A DNA stretch of 64,000 nt from Heterodera schachtii (GCA_023374025.1 SIJG01000006.1:1797102-1861101); one strand, 5' to 3'. Shown: positions 30,436 to 43,220, counted from the first letter of the stretch. Notes: generated by a model not told the origin, from the letters alone. Numbers and translations: made by a program.

Positions 30436-30974
30436 AAGTGGATGTAGTCGAACCAATGCCATCTGAGCAACTCAATTTCAAAGTATGGGTAAGCCGTTTT
30501 CCAAGTGAATAAGTGGGATTTTAATATCCAAGTACACATCAGAGTTTTTATTTTATACAAATGCCGAGAATTTTGAGTTTTTTTTGGGAAATTTTTTGAC
30601 AGATATTGTTGCCAAAAATACCGTTTTATTGCCGAAGGCACACGCGGACTCGGTAATTAAGGCCGAACTTTGTACTCAATTAATTCCACCCTTCCCCTGC
30701 CCCAACATTTCGTTAACATTCCAGAAAATGCAGTGAAAGTAACAAATTAAATTTATAAAAGAAATAAACTCGAAACGGAAATGCCAAGAAAATACACCCT
30801 TGTATTAAGCTTTATAACAAATTTACAGGAAACTGTGGCAAAACGCACCAAAAGATTAGTAAAATATTGCAAATATTGCATCATTTCAAATATAGAATAA
30901 AAGCTTCAAAAAAATTAATTATTTATTAAAAAAATTTGCCATTTAAAAATTCTTTAACATAAATAAACCTTCAA
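30436..30974. other. AT-rich intergenic upstream of secreted-protein gene
   Basis: No gene supported. A short less AT-rich patch lies at 30,640-30,720; the rest is A/T-rich up to the start codon at 30,975. Confidence 0.35.
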
Positions 30975-31918
30975 ATGATTGCCATTTTTTTCGTCCATTT
31001 GTTTTTTATTGGCATTCAAGGAACTGAAGAAGATTTATTCGCAGATTTATGGAAAAACCTGATACCCATGAAGCCACAAAAGTTAGCACAAAATTATGAA
31101 AGAAACGTAAAACGCGGAAATTGGATTCAGCAAAATATTCATAATTTTGACAAAAGTTTATTAACAACAAGCTTAAAAACTGAAGATGTTAGCAGTGAGC
31201 GTCAAAATGAAGAAGATATTAAGCCAAAAATATTAGAAGAAATCAAAAAAGAGACATGTTCGGACGAAGAACAAAATGCAATGATTGTAAGGACAAAATT
31301 AAAGTTTCCAAAAAAAGAACTATACGACGAAATGATCAGTGATGGCATTGACGAGAAACAAGCCGGTGATCAGAGCAATTCGTATTCTTCAAAAACTGAC
31401 GATTTGGGTCACTCTTCTGATTCGGTAGAGGCAATTAATTTAATATTTTTTCAATTTTTTCAATAAAATATTTATGAAAACTCCAAATTTTATTATATTT
31501 GCGTATGTCGCTGAAAATCATGCAAAATATTTTGGCGGTATTTTCCATAAAATTTAAAGCATTTTAAATTAATTCGGTAAATTTCTTCCCTGAGGCTATA
31601 TAAACTGTTAGCTTAATTCAGAATGCAAAAAGCAGCGAGGAATATGATGAAGAATTGGAAATAATAAAAAAATATAATTTGATGAAAAAAGAATTAAGGC
31701 AAAAAAACATTTATAAAAATTTATCATTTTATAATTTTGAAAAAGAAATTGCGAAAAAATTGGGGAAAAGCCTAGACAAAATTTATGAAATGAAAAGGAA
31801 ATTAAGACAATCACAGAAGCTAATTGAAGTAAAGAAGAGATCAATGAAGACACAAAAAGGGAAATGGTCAGAAAATTTGAAGAAATGCGAAAAGAAAAAA
31901 ATTTATGGTTTAAATTAG
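30975..31918 (+). CDS. Candidate secreted Glu/Lys-rich protein
   Basis: No known family recognised. Exon 1 (30975-31424) starts MIAIFFVHLFFIGIQG, a clear signal peptide, then a charged, low-complexity protein rich in Glu, Lys and Asn (about 150 residues) with no membrane segment. A donor TCG|GTAGAG and acceptor TTAATTCAG|AAT join exon 2 (31622-31918) in phase 0. Exon 2 encodes a Lys/Glu-rich, probably helical segment (NIYKNLSFYNFEKEIAKKLGKSL) that ends at TAG 31,918. From about 31,830 a different frame looks more coding-like (REMVRKFEEMRKEKNLWF, KLEHNNIAKIERKCEGF), suggesting a one-base frameshift or sequencing error. That frame is cut by a repeat beginning at an ambiguous base (N, 31,979). 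Without the shift the product is 248 residues. It shares the AT-rich setting and signal peptide with the gene at 39,427. Confidence 0.6.
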
Positions 31919-31979
31919 AACATAACAACATAGCGAAAATTGAAAGGAAATGCGAAGGATTTGGGAAATTTCGGAAAAN

Positions 31980-32445
31980 CATATTTTGGGATTTTTCTAC
32001 ATATTACATATGTACATATTTTTATACATATTTTGGACTTTTTCGTACATATTTCGCAATTTTCCGTACATATTTTCGTTTTTTTTACATATTTTGAGGA
32101 TTTTCGAGAATTTATAGAAATTTTTTGTGAAAAATTTAAAAAATTTTTTTGAAAATGTATCCTCAAAAATCGAATTTTTTTTCAAAAAATAATATATCAA
32201 AAATTAATTTTTGAAATACTAAAAGGTAATTCTAAGCCTATTTTTTCATTTTTATTGCATTTTGTGCCTATTTTACTTTTTACAAAGAATTTTTTTCCAA
32301 AAATATCCATTAAAAAAAATTTTATTTACATATTTTAGTATATATTTGGGGGTTTTTGTACATATTTCATACATATTTTAGCATTTTTTATACATATTTT
32401 ATTTACATAATTCGCAAATTTTCTTACATAAAATTAGCAGCCCTA
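31980..32445. mobile_element. TACATATTTT-rich TIR element, left end unresolved
   Basis: Tandem TACATATTTT-like units near both sides; the right end reads, in complement, TAGGGCTGCTAATTT, matching the TAGGG ends of other elements here. The left end falls at the ambiguous base 31,979 and may be misassembled. It has disrupted the 3' end of the neighbouring gene frame. Confidence 0.5.
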
Positions 32446-35400
32446 TTTATAGATTTATAATTTTTTTTAAATAGAACTCTTAAGAAATTCTATTTTTTCA
32501 ACATTAATATATTGATAATGTCATTTAACGGTTTATATTATTGGCTTTTGAACACTAAATAAAAATTTTTTGGGTAAATTTGCTTTTATAAGTTATTGTA
32601 TTTAATATAAACATTCGTTTTAAAAATTGGTAAATGTCTCAATTAAAAATATATCAATATAAATAAATAAATTATTATTGAACATTTTATATTACATAAA
32701 ATTTCATTTTTCTTTAAATAATTCAATGTGGCTTTAATATTAAGCGCAAATGAAATACTATTATGCTTCACTCGCCGTCAGGCTGAACATACATGATCTC
32801 GAATTACTTTCAAAAAATAGAACATTTTGGATTTTCAGACGAACAAATAAAATTCTTGGTATGCCAGTGTCGATGAAAATTATAGTATTTCCATGAGTAT
32901 TTTCTGTTTCTAACTAAATGTTACCATCAATAGATTTTTTCAAAAAATTTTTAAATTTATTTGTAAAAAATTTTCACACAACCTAATAAAATATAAGTAA
33001 TGAAAATCAAGGTAAGGATTTTTTTGTTTTGGCATATTTTTAGCATTGGATGCGAAAGTATTTTCAATCATTTTAATTAAAGTAATCTTTTTCTTTTATA
33101 TTTTTTTTATCATATTCGGCTAATTTAAGATTAAATTTTATTTATTATTTATTAAATTAAAATTAATTTAATTCAAAATAGCCATGATTCTAAAAAAATA
33201 TCTCTAGTTTTCTTGGTTGATGTATTGTCGATTTTTTTTTTGATTTTTTCTTATTTTTTTCTTTTTGCTTTTTCTTATTTTTTTTTTAAATTTTTTTATG
33301 ATAATTTTAGAGTCTATAGTATTCATTATTCTAACCTATCATATTTTTACAGGCAGCAGCTATTAAGAATTTATGATTATTTTTTTATGTGTTTTATGAT
33401 ATTGTTTAACACTCGTTTATTGATCCAATTTTTTATTGCTCCTTTGTGAATTTGTTTGCTAATGATTTTAGTTGAGTATTTTAATTTAGTTAATTTGGTT
33501 TTGTTATGCAAGTGTTCTAGAGGCTGGCATGGAATTTTTTATTTTGATTTAAATATTTTAAAATTCTTTATTTTGCATATAAATTCCTTTTTAGTTTTGT
33601 TGTCCTTTTTTATTTCAGCGTCTGTAATAAAATTTTTATGTCAAAAATAATTGTAGATATTTTACAATATAAATTAAGTCAAATAATTATATGTGGTATT
33701 TATTAGTTGCTTTTCTTTAATTTCTTTTTTATGTTTTTGCGTAAATACTTAAAATATGGTAAATAAATTTTTATAATGTTAACTTTAAGTTTGAATCATG
33801 ATTCTGTCAATATGCAAATAAAGAGTTAATTAAAATCTTGGTGTGATGTTATTTTTGCCTTTTAATTGCAAAGAAATTTAAGTCAAATAAAAACATCTTA
33901 AATTGAATTATCGTTATCTGACTTCTTCTTTAGAAAATAAAATGAAATATTTTAGCTTTTTTTTTTAAATTCATTATTATAAATGTATATTGGTAATTAA
34001 ATATTCATTCATCTGTTCATTCATATTATTTTATTTAAAAAGAATGTTCATTCATTTATACTCCCCTTTGTTTCTTCTAATATGAAATTGAATATGTTCT
34101 TGGATTTCATCCTAAACTACACAGAATTTTTGAGCAATTCGTTTTAAATATTTCTTTTCAAAATTTTGTTCATTTATTGAATTCCTTTACATAAAAAATT
34201 CATATATTTTAATGAAAAATATCAGTAATATAAATAATAATATCATAGATAATTGATTTTACTCATGTAATTGAATTGTAATACATGCATTGAATTTATA
34301 ATTATAAATGCAAGTTAATTAATTTTTAATTATTAAAATGACCAATCTTGATAATTTAATTTTTATGTCTTAAATTTTATTAATAATTTTTCATCTTTTG
34401 TTTTAAGCTATTTTGCGTGCATTTTTAAAGGTTTTTAAAATTTAAAGCAGAAAGTTTTTTAGAACAAGCAATAGATCACAAGATTTTGACTGGTATTTCT
34501 TAGAATTAATTAATTGTCACCAATAGGTATCATTTATTTTTAATTATAATTGTTTTAATGTTGCTTTATATGTTTAAGTTTCTTAACATTTATTGCCGTC
34601 TCACCCCACTTTTGTTCTGTGTACGGAAGAACTTTGAGTTGTTATTATTATAATAAAAAAGTTTTACTTCATAATCACATTGGTTATATTTCTTTAATTA
34701 GTATAATTATTTTTGCAAATTTGAATCAATTTCGAAATTGTTTTTTTATCGTTTATATTTGATATTTTGATTTTTTATTCAAAAATTAATTTTATTTTTG
34801 CTTCTGTATGCTTAATGTAATTCAATCACAATAATCATTAGTTTGCTTCTTTTTAATTGCTTAAAGGTTTATCCAATTAGTATTAGCAAATAATAGAAAA
34901 ATTGATGATTTATTTCTTTCTGTCTATATTTTTTTACTATTGAACTTTATATCTGGATTCTTAAAGTATTTTTTTGAGTTTATTTTTAGTTTTGTCTGAA
35001 TTATAATTCTAACTTATTTTAAATAAAATAATATGAGTGTATAGAGAATAAAATGTAAATAAATTTCTGTTCCTTCTTGATCAATTAAAGCAGAAGAGCT
35101 TCCTTCTAAAAAAAGATTGTTGAATTAAACATAAATTTAAATATCAGTTTTTATTAGATTGAAATAATTTGCTGATAATAACAACTGCTTTTTAAATATT
35201 ATTGATATTTCGATGCTTAATTTTTTTGTCAGTCAATTTCAGTTTAATAAAAAAAATTTTAAATTTGTGCAGCATTAAAATTTTGAATATTGATTGGAAC
35301 AGTTAGTTGGGTGCTATTATTATTAATAAATATATAAATTTGCATTTTTAAAGATATTTTTCGAAAAGATAAATACTTTTTTTGTTAGTTTTTAACTATT

Positions 35401-37514
35401 CTCGTGAAGTCGTACCGATTTTGTTTCTTTGTTTCTTGATAACTTTATAGCATATTTTAAAACATTATAAAAATCATGGTCATGTTCATCTTCCCAAATC
35501 ATTTATGCTCCTTTTTAATTTTTTACATCCTTTACATTAGTAGAGGAAATAGATAAATTTTTGAAAATTTTATTATCAAATTAAAACAATTTTTTGAATA
35601 TTCTATATGCAGTGAGGTTCGCTTTGCCTTATTTAAGTTAAAAATTGCAAACACTTCTGGGCTCGCATGTTTCGATGTAAATACATTCATTAAAAACTAA
35701 ATTTTGCATTAACTCGTCATTGGGATTTTTGCTTATTTTTTTTTACTAAAAAACAATATTATATATCTGTTTTTTGTGCGATGCCAGAAGGAAGGGATTG
35801 TTGGAAAAAGTTTATTTGAATGGTATATTATTTTCAATTAAAAAGAGAATTTGAAATTTTAATGTGATGGAATTTTCTGTATCTTTCCCCCAAAAATTAA
35901 TACAAAAAGTAAATTAATATAAATTAATTAAACGTAGTGGGATAATTATATTCATCCTTTAAATATATTAATATTAAATAAGAAATTTAACTATTTATTT
36001 CTTGATTACTGGAATTTTGATGATTTGTCTGGTGATCAGTGATCCGATACGGCACTCAATTCCAATTCAAAAATTTCACGGTTGTTCATCTTTTTGCGCT
36101 TAAATATTTCTAAATAATTTTTTTCTAATAATTTAATTGATAACTACCTGCTGATTTTTGGCGTTAACATTGTTTAAATTGGCTAAAGTGATAACAGAAA
36201 AATGCCTTAATTAATAAACTATCAATGAAAATTCTTTTAAATTTTTTTGTCAAAATTTGTTTTTTTCAGAATTATCAACAAAAAGGCAGTAAAAGAAAAA
36301 AAACCCTAAGAATTGAAAAGTCTCAAAAAACCGGTAAGAATTAAAAAATAAAAGAAAAATGTTTTAAAAAGCATAGCTCTTAAACATAGCCGAAATTCTT
36401 TGAGCTTTACCCTCGGAAACCCACTATTTATTTATATTCGTTTTCTTTAAATTAGAGTTATTGAGATTTTTTATTGCTTAGGGCTGAAAAATATATTTTT
36501 TAAATTATTAGTAACTTAAAGGATGATTTTAAAGTGCGCCATAAGACATTAAATTTACATATTTTATGCAAATTATTTAAAATATTTATGAAGCTTTTAT
36601 ATTAATTATCTATTACTCATGATGTTTGCTAGGTGAAAGTCGCGGTGCTCAAATTAAGCATTTCTTTTATGTTTTAGTTTTTATATCTCACAGTTTCAAT
36701 AAAAATCTTTTTAGATAAAATATAATATATAGAAAAATTAAAATATATATATTCTCAATTCTTTATTTGCTGTCAATTTAAAAAACAATTTTTTAAATAT
36801 ATTTAGCAGGAATTGAAATTTTTCATTTAAATTGTTCTTTACATTTTAATAAATATTTTGGCCCACCATCAATTCCCCACAATATCCATATATTTCGTGT
36901 TCCCGTAGACCCCGAACCCCATTTCGCAGTACTATTTATTTTTGATTTTGAAAATTTATGTAAATATATATTTGTAGTTTGTTTAAATATAACTTTTTAT
37001 CTCATTTTCGAACAAATGAGCTTTCTTTAAAACGTTGTATGGAGTTTTAGAAAGTCATGCAAAAAGAATTTTAAAAATGGTTGTTTAATTTTTCGTCATT
37101 AATTGTTCTTCTAATAAGTATTATATTTTAATACCTTCAATTCCCATGGCTATTTCGAATGCCCGACCACTGAGACAGGTGTCAGTACCTCCCGGCGCTA
37201 ACTTATTGTATAATTATTATTTTTTGTTTATCTTTATTGGTGCTATGTCGTTTCCTAAAAACCGCCACATTGGGCGTTTTCTAAATCCGCCAGGGCGTTT
37301 CATAAAAACCACCAAGTGGTAGGAAAACAAATAATGTATAATATATAAATTCATAACTTTGTTCAATTTCAACCAAATTAAATATTTTATGTGAATATTA
37401 ATTTTCTAATTTTTTTAAACAGTATAAAAATCTTATGATTATTAAATTCCAAAACCTTAAGTCGGAATTTTTTTTCCAGAACTTTTAATAAAATAGAATT
37501 ATTTCTAAATTATT
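32446..37514. other. Long AT-rich gene-free interval
   Basis: About 5 kb of mostly A+T sequence with T-runs. Predicted ORFs are Phe/Leu/Ile/Tyr strings on T-rich strands and are not supported. Slightly GC-richer islets lie near 34,590, 36,870-36,925 and 37,140-37,320 (ACCGCCACATTGGGCG and GGGCATTC motifs), perhaps old repeat ends. Confidence 0.5.
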
Positions 37515-38289
37515 TAGAGACCGGAAATTTCAAATTTGCGGATCCCGCTGCGGGATTGGAATCCAAATTGCGGGACGGGATCCCGCGGGGTTAATCCCGC
37601 AAATCCCGCATTTAAAATTTGCGGGATCCCGCGCGGGATTGCGGGATTTTGGAAATTTTGAAAAAATTTCAAAAAATTTCCAAAAAGTAAAAATACATGA
37701 CATTTTGAAAAAATTTCAATTAAATTTCAAAAAATTTCCAAAAAGAAAAAATACTTGACATTTTGAAAAAGAAATTTTTAGGGGTGGGCGGGATGCATTA
37801 AAAGGGGCGACTAAGATTTTCCGAGTGCATCAAACGTTAAAAAGAGATCGGGAATCAAATATGTTAATGGTCCATAAATTTGACTATTTTTGGTTTTTCA
37901 AAACCGCTTTTTTTCGGCGCAATTTTAAAAATCTGTTCGGGAACAAGGGGTTTGGTGGTGCCGATAGGCACCGCCGGAAATTTTTTTTTTAATTTTGTCA
38001 TTTTCTTAACTGATTTTAATTTGATTGAATTTATTCTAAATTTATTCAAAAATTTTGGCATTCTGTTCTTTAAAATTTTAAAAAAATCAATGAAATCCCG
38101 CAGAATCCCGCACAAAAAGTCAAATTTGCGGATCCCGCTGTGGGATTTGAACTCAAAATTCTTTTCGGGACGGGAGCCCGCGGGATTAATCCCGCAAATC
38201 CCGCAAATCCAGAATTTTCTAAAAAATGGGGATTGCGGACTGGGATCCCGCAAAATCCCGCGCCGGATCCCGTCCCGCGACGGGCCCTA
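37515..38289. mobile_element. hAT-like element with GCGGGATCCC repeats
   Basis: Left end TAGAGACCGGAAATTTC, right end in complement TAGGGCCCGTCGCGGGAC. Flanking octamers AAATTATT and ATATTATT agree at seven of eight positions. Both subterminal regions are packed with CGGGATCCCGC/ATCCCGCAAATCC units in inverted order. A copy of the dispersed GC palindrome repeat sits inside (37,954-37,977). A truncated left end of the same family is at 43,372-43,440. Overlapping ORFs here are repeat translations. Confidence 0.75.
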
Positions 38290-38690
38290 ATATTATTACA
38301 TTGAAGCTTATCGATGGCAACAACATAAAGAGCCGAAATCTATACTGCATGCCGAGTGGACTATATCACAGACAAACAAAAAGGGACTTAACAAGTTTTT
38401 GTGATACTCTGAACTTGAGTTCCCAGACACAAAGTGATTGATAATGAATGAACGGGATTGAATCAAGTTTAAAGCAAAATATTCTTGCCTAAATCCGATA
38501 CTCTGTACACAATATAATATATGTTAAAAAAACATATAAATTATTCCAAATGGTTTTGGCCATGTAATTTTGCCATAAAGAATTTTAATTGAAAAAACTT
38601 AATATAAAATGAGACATAAATAATTACTATTGGATAAATTTAAAAAAACTAAAATAAATCAAATTTGTTAATTAATCTATATTAAATGAA
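38290..38690. other. Short intergenic interval
   Basis: AT-rich, no supported gene. About 38,300-38,440 is less AT-rich but contains no recognisable coding sequence. Confidence 0.3.
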
Positions 38691-39019
38691 GTAAAAAATT
38701 GATTTAGATAATCCTACTGATGATCAATCCCCATTTTAAATAATTGCATCATATTTTAATAATATTATATAGAAATTAAATAAAGTAAAAAATTGATTTA
38801 GATAATCCTACTGATGATCAATCACCATTTTAAATAATTGCATCATATTTTAATAATATTATATAGAAATTAAATAAAGTAAAAAATTGATTTAGATAAT
38901 CCTACTGATGATCAATCACCATTTAAATAATTGCATCATAATTTAATATTATATTATATAGAATTAAATAAAGTAAAAAATTGATTTAGATAATCCTACT
39001 GATGATCAATCACCATTTC
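38691..39019. repeat. Tandem repeat, 94-bp unit, 3.5 copies
   Basis: GTAAAAAATTGATTTAGATA recurs at 38,691, 38,785, 38,879 and 38,973, a constant 94-bp period. Copies are nearly identical. The array lies about 400 bp upstream of the secreted-protein gene. No ORF crosses it. Confidence 0.85.
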
Positions 39020-39426
39020 AAATCCATTTTTACTCTGTTTAAAAGTCATTGTTATTTGCGATTTTTTATTTAAATTCTTGTATGTTAGCTTAATGCCTTT
39101 TTAGAAAAGAACATTATTTTAGTTTTCTAAAAAACCGCAATTTAATTTTGAATATCTTCCATTAATAAATTAATTAAAATCAATTACAAATCCATTAAAT
39201 GTTTGAGAGGTCTAAACAAAAACAAAAAAATTCATTTCCGTATTCTTTTTCCAAAATTCGATAGGCCAAACAGTTTTAGATTTAAAATTAAAACATGCAT
39301 TTTAATAAATAAATCTATTACTATTTAATGTAAGTTAAAATTATCTTAAATAAAGAAGGAAATTTAAATATTATTAAACGCATTTTAATTTTTCTTTGAT
39401 AATTTATATCCATAAAGAAAGGCATA

Positions 39427-41154
39427 ATGATGATTAATTCCATTCGTTTTTTTATTATTATTTTTCAACTAATTTCATTTTCTATTGCAAATTCATCGGT
39501 GAGATCATTAATTAGGAAAATTGATTTTACTATCAATTTTAATTTATTAGGTGGACGATAAAATGCTAATTGCATTTGTGGGAAATGATCAGAAAATGCC
39601 AATCAGTGAATATTCTAAGCAAAAATATGAAGCACACCTTGGCATTTTATATTTTATGAAAAATATTTGGCAATGTGACGAAATACCAGATGAATTTGAA
39701 GAATATGAACGGACAGAATGCCAAAAATATCGCAAATATTTGCACATTTTATATGAATATTTGTATAAAGAATACGTCGGAATTCCCGCAGTGAAGCCAA
39801 AATTTGTGTTTAAAAACCGAATTGAAATTGAAGGGCCAATAATTTATGCGGTGAAATGTCTGGCCAAAATTTCGCAATTTTATTTTTGCAGAGGACAATT
39901 TAATGGATATAAATTAAGCCAATTTTTCATTGATGAATTTGTTCCAAAATTGTTAAATGAGGAGAGATTGAATTATGAACAAAAATTGCCATTTAATGAA
40001 ATGATTTTACAATTGGCAATTGACACCGCGAATGAATGGCAAACAAATGAAAGTTTAGAAGAAATTGTTCAAGAAAATTTTAGAAAAAAATTTGAAAAAA
40101 ATTTGGAGCAAATGTTCAATAAAGCGGAAGAAAAGGAAAAAGAAGATAATCCAATGCAAGTAGATCAAATAAATGATGACAAGCATTGGATAATTCTGAG
40201 TACAGAATTCGCTGATGAAAGGACATGGGTGAGACTTAATTCATTCAATTAAAATAAAAAATAAAAATTTAGAATGAAGATGCTTTATTTTCGGAATTTG
40301 TCAAAGGATTAGCTACAAACTTTGAGAAATTTTTTAAAATGGCTGAAGAATATTCGGTATATTTAAGTCGAAATAAAGTAAAAAGAAAATTTAATGAGTA
40401 TGATGGACCTATGATCTCTTCTGGCTTATATAAAATTGAGAAAATGAAAAAGCATTTGACGCACAAACATGAAGCACATCTTGGCTTTATTTATTTGATG
40501 AAAGGGAATTGGCATTGTGAAAAATTTTCAAATAAATTAAACAAATATGGACTGAATGAAAGGCAAAAACATCGCAAATATTTGGACATTTTATATGAAT
40601 ATTTATTCCGATTATATGCAGAAGGTTTGTTTGAAATTTGCTTTATTTTGAAAATATTATTTAATGAATTACTAATGCTAATAATTTCTTAAGCTAAAAA
40701 TCTGAAAGTGTCAAAACAAATGGCGCCACTAGTGAAACCAATATTTATTGATTATGTTCCTCTGAGTTTAATTGAATATGTCAAAATACTAAAATATTAT
40801 TCGAGATTGTTTTGGGAAAAATATGAAAATGCCCATCGTGAAATAAAATTGGTAAATGAGGAGGAATTAAATTTTGCAATTAAAGAAAGAGAAAATGACA
40901 AAAAAGACGAAAATTTGCTTAGCAAATGGAAACAAAATGTAATGGAAAAAATTACAGGAAAAAAACATGTAAAAAAAGGAAAAGAAATTTTAAATGGAGG
41001 ACCAACTGACAGTAAAATGAAGGAAAAAGGACAAAAATCACTAGACAAAAATGTAATTGAAATTGCCAATCTTTGGGAAGAATTTGAGAAAAAAATGGAA
41101 AAAATGTATGAAAATGCAAAAGAAGGAGACTATCTTTTTTATGAATACCTATAA
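39427..41154 (+). CDS. Candidate secreted protein with duplicated module, novel family
   Basis: No known domain recognised. Four exons with clean GT-AG borders: 39427-39498, 39551-40228, 40273-40624, 40694-41154, coding 520 residues. Exon 1 is a textbook signal peptide (MMINSIRFFIIIFQLISFSIA). The mature part contains two copies of one module: KYEAHLGILYFMKNIWQCDE...ECQKYRKYLHILYEYLYKEY (near residues 45-100) and KHEAHLGFIYLMKGNWHCEK...RQKHRKYLDILYEYLF (about 305-360). Each has the invariant pattern EAHLG-YFMK-W-C-(x20)-Q-(H/Y)RKYL-ILYEYL. The spacer and C-terminus are Lys/Glu-rich and probably helical; there is no transmembrane segment after the signal. The signal peptide occupies its own exon. 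A decayed copy of module one, including its splice acceptor, lies at 56,015-56,330. Setting, secretion signal and internal duplication fit a fast-evolving parasite secretome gene, which is inference. Confidence 0.8.
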
Positions 41155-41274
41155 TGACAAATATCACATTTTCAATTCGTCGATATTTTTATAAAAACTT
41201 TATTATTTTCCACAAAATCGGTAATTCTTTTACTGACTTTCCTAATTCAAATTCGTTTTTCATTATGAATTGTT

Positions 41275-42030
41275 CTTTATTCTTTCTCATTTTTTAAATT
41301 TGTTTTTATCATTTTTAATTTTTCATATTTGTCTTTATAAATTTCTTTATATTTTTAGTTTGGATAAATTTTGATTATTTTTTCTATCAGGAAGATAAAT
41401 CATTATTTACCATATGAAACTTTTATGTACAAATCCTAGCATCTTCATCTCTTAAATTTAAATGTTTCTTATAAAGTTTGATTTTTCGGATTTTCTTTAT
41501 TGAAAAATTTAATTTTAGCCAAATATTCTTTCTCATTTTTTAAATTTGTTTTATCACTTTTAATTTTTCATTTTTTTCTTTATAAATTTATTTATATTTT
41601 TTGTTTGGATAAATTTTTGATTATTTTTAGAAAATATTTTTTCTATCATGACGATAAATTATAATTTACCATATGAAACTTTTATGTACAAATCCTAGCA
41701 CCTTCATGTCTTAGATTTAAATGTTTCTTATAAAGCTTGATTTTTCGGATTTTCTATATTGAAAAATTTAATTTTAGCCAAATATTCTTTCTCATTTTTT
41801 AAATTTGTTTTATCACTTTTAATTTTTCATTTTTTTCTTTATAAATTTATTTATATTTTTTGTTTGGGTAAATTTTTGATTATTTTTAGAAAATATTTTT
41901 TCTATCATGACGATAAATTATTATTTACCATATGAAACTTTTATGTACAAGTCGTAGCACCTTCATATCTTAAATTTAAATGTTTCTTATAAAGCTTGAT
42001 TTTTCGGATTTTCGGTTTTGAAATATTTAT
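41275..42030. repeat. Tandem repeat, ~258-bp unit, three copies
   Basis: TTTATGTACAA..C.TAGCA recurs at about 41,425, 41,682 and 41,940, and the rest of each unit (TTTCTCATTTTTTAAATTTG, GATTTTTCGGATTTTC) recurs with it. The array starts about 120 bp after the secreted-protein stop. No coding content. Confidence 0.8.
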
Positions 42031-42168
42031 TTTTAGCCAAATATGTATGTACCTATTGCTTTTTCATTCCCTCATCTTTTTCATTCCCTCATCTTTTTCA
42101 TTCCTAATCTTTTTCACCAAATTGACAAATCAATAATTCCTTTTCTCTCCTCCAAAAAATCCCCAAAA

Positions 42169-43220
42169 ATGCCCAAATCTAAACGACGACACGACGACGA
42201 CTTGGCGAACACTTCGGCATACTCGTCTGAGCAACAATTCGCGGCATTTTCTCACCGAATTGACAACCTTGAAAAGTTGCTTCAACTACTTTTGCAAGCC
42301 CATGGAAAAGAGAAAGTTGCTGCCAATTCTTTGGATCAGCTAAATTTACGATTAGAGAAGTTGGAAGGTTAGGTGGCAACCCTTGTCGCACAAACGGCAA
42401 CCAATCCCCAAAACATTAATGGACACAACAACACTTCTCCCACAGTTGCACCAAAAATTCCGTGGGGCTGTCCTCCGCAATTTGGTCCATCTCAAATCGC
42501 GCGAATGCTCAACAATGCCATCGTCGACTCGGAACTGATCAAAGAAAAGTCGAAGCGAGCAGTTGTTGAACGCCTGCCGGAGCACCTCAATGAAAAAGAC
42601 GTTGTCAAACAAATTGCATGCCCTCCGAAAAAAGGCTTTTGAGGCAAACCAGGCCGCTGGCGTGTATAAATACATCGTCATTGACCTGGAACTCAAAACC
42701 TTGTCCAACCCAAAACCACTCAGGACTAGGGTTTCGTAGGGGTGCGCGAGCAAACCGCAAAAAATTATAAGTGAAATAAAAGGTTTGCTTTTCAATGCTC
42801 GCTAACTCTCTAACAAAATCCCAGACTTTAATTTTGTAATTGAAAAAAAGCAACCAAAAATTCTAATTATTTCCGAGAGCTGGTTAAATACCAGAAATTC
42901 AATTTCATCAAATTTATCTATAGGTGGCACCAAATTTTAAAAAATTATTAGTTTTTATTTGGAATTTAATTATAATAACATTATTATCTGTGGTGATCTG
43001 AATTTACCGGGAATTGATTGGATTAATTACCGAATAGAGAACAATAATCACTCGAAATTATTTATTGATTTTGTCGCACAAAAACAATTGGTTCAACATG
43101 TAAAACAAACAACACGTGGAAACAACATTCTAGATTTAGTGCTTTCAAATCCTAGCAATTAGTTTATAACACCAATGAAAAAGCATACATTTCTGCCTAT
43201 CCTCAGTACTACAAAATGAT
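42169..43220 (+). mobile_element. Decayed LINE (CR1/L2-like): ORF1 and endonuclease remnants
   Basis: Non-LTR retrotransposon 5' region. ORF1 (from 42169) starts MPKSKRRHDDD, has a coiled-coil heptad block (RIDNLEKLLQLLL, LNLRLEKLEG), an in-frame TAG at 42370-42372, then REKS-type text (IKEKSKRAVVERLPEH). Endonuclease (EEP fold) pieces follow: NAR-stop-LSNKIPDFNFV, ILIISESWLN (about 42,860-42,890), and IIICGDLNLPGIDW (about 42,980-43,021) with NNILDLVLSNP. Stops and a deletion between these pieces make it inactive. Reverse transcriptase is absent here. Confidence 0.75.

Noticed and set aside
37864..38290. Overlapping ORFs of 129 and 136 residues on opposite strands
   Set aside because: Both lie in the GCGGGATCCC TIR element and reflect inverted repeats, not genes.
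38691..39019. Possible hammerhead ribozyme in the 94-bp tandem repeat
   Set aside because: CTGATGA and GAAA occur in each unit, but the bases needed for stems I and II do not pair, so the core motif is likely chance.
38691..39019. CRISPR-like array
   Set aside because: The whole 94-bp unit is repeated with no variable spacers, and the genome is eukaryotic.
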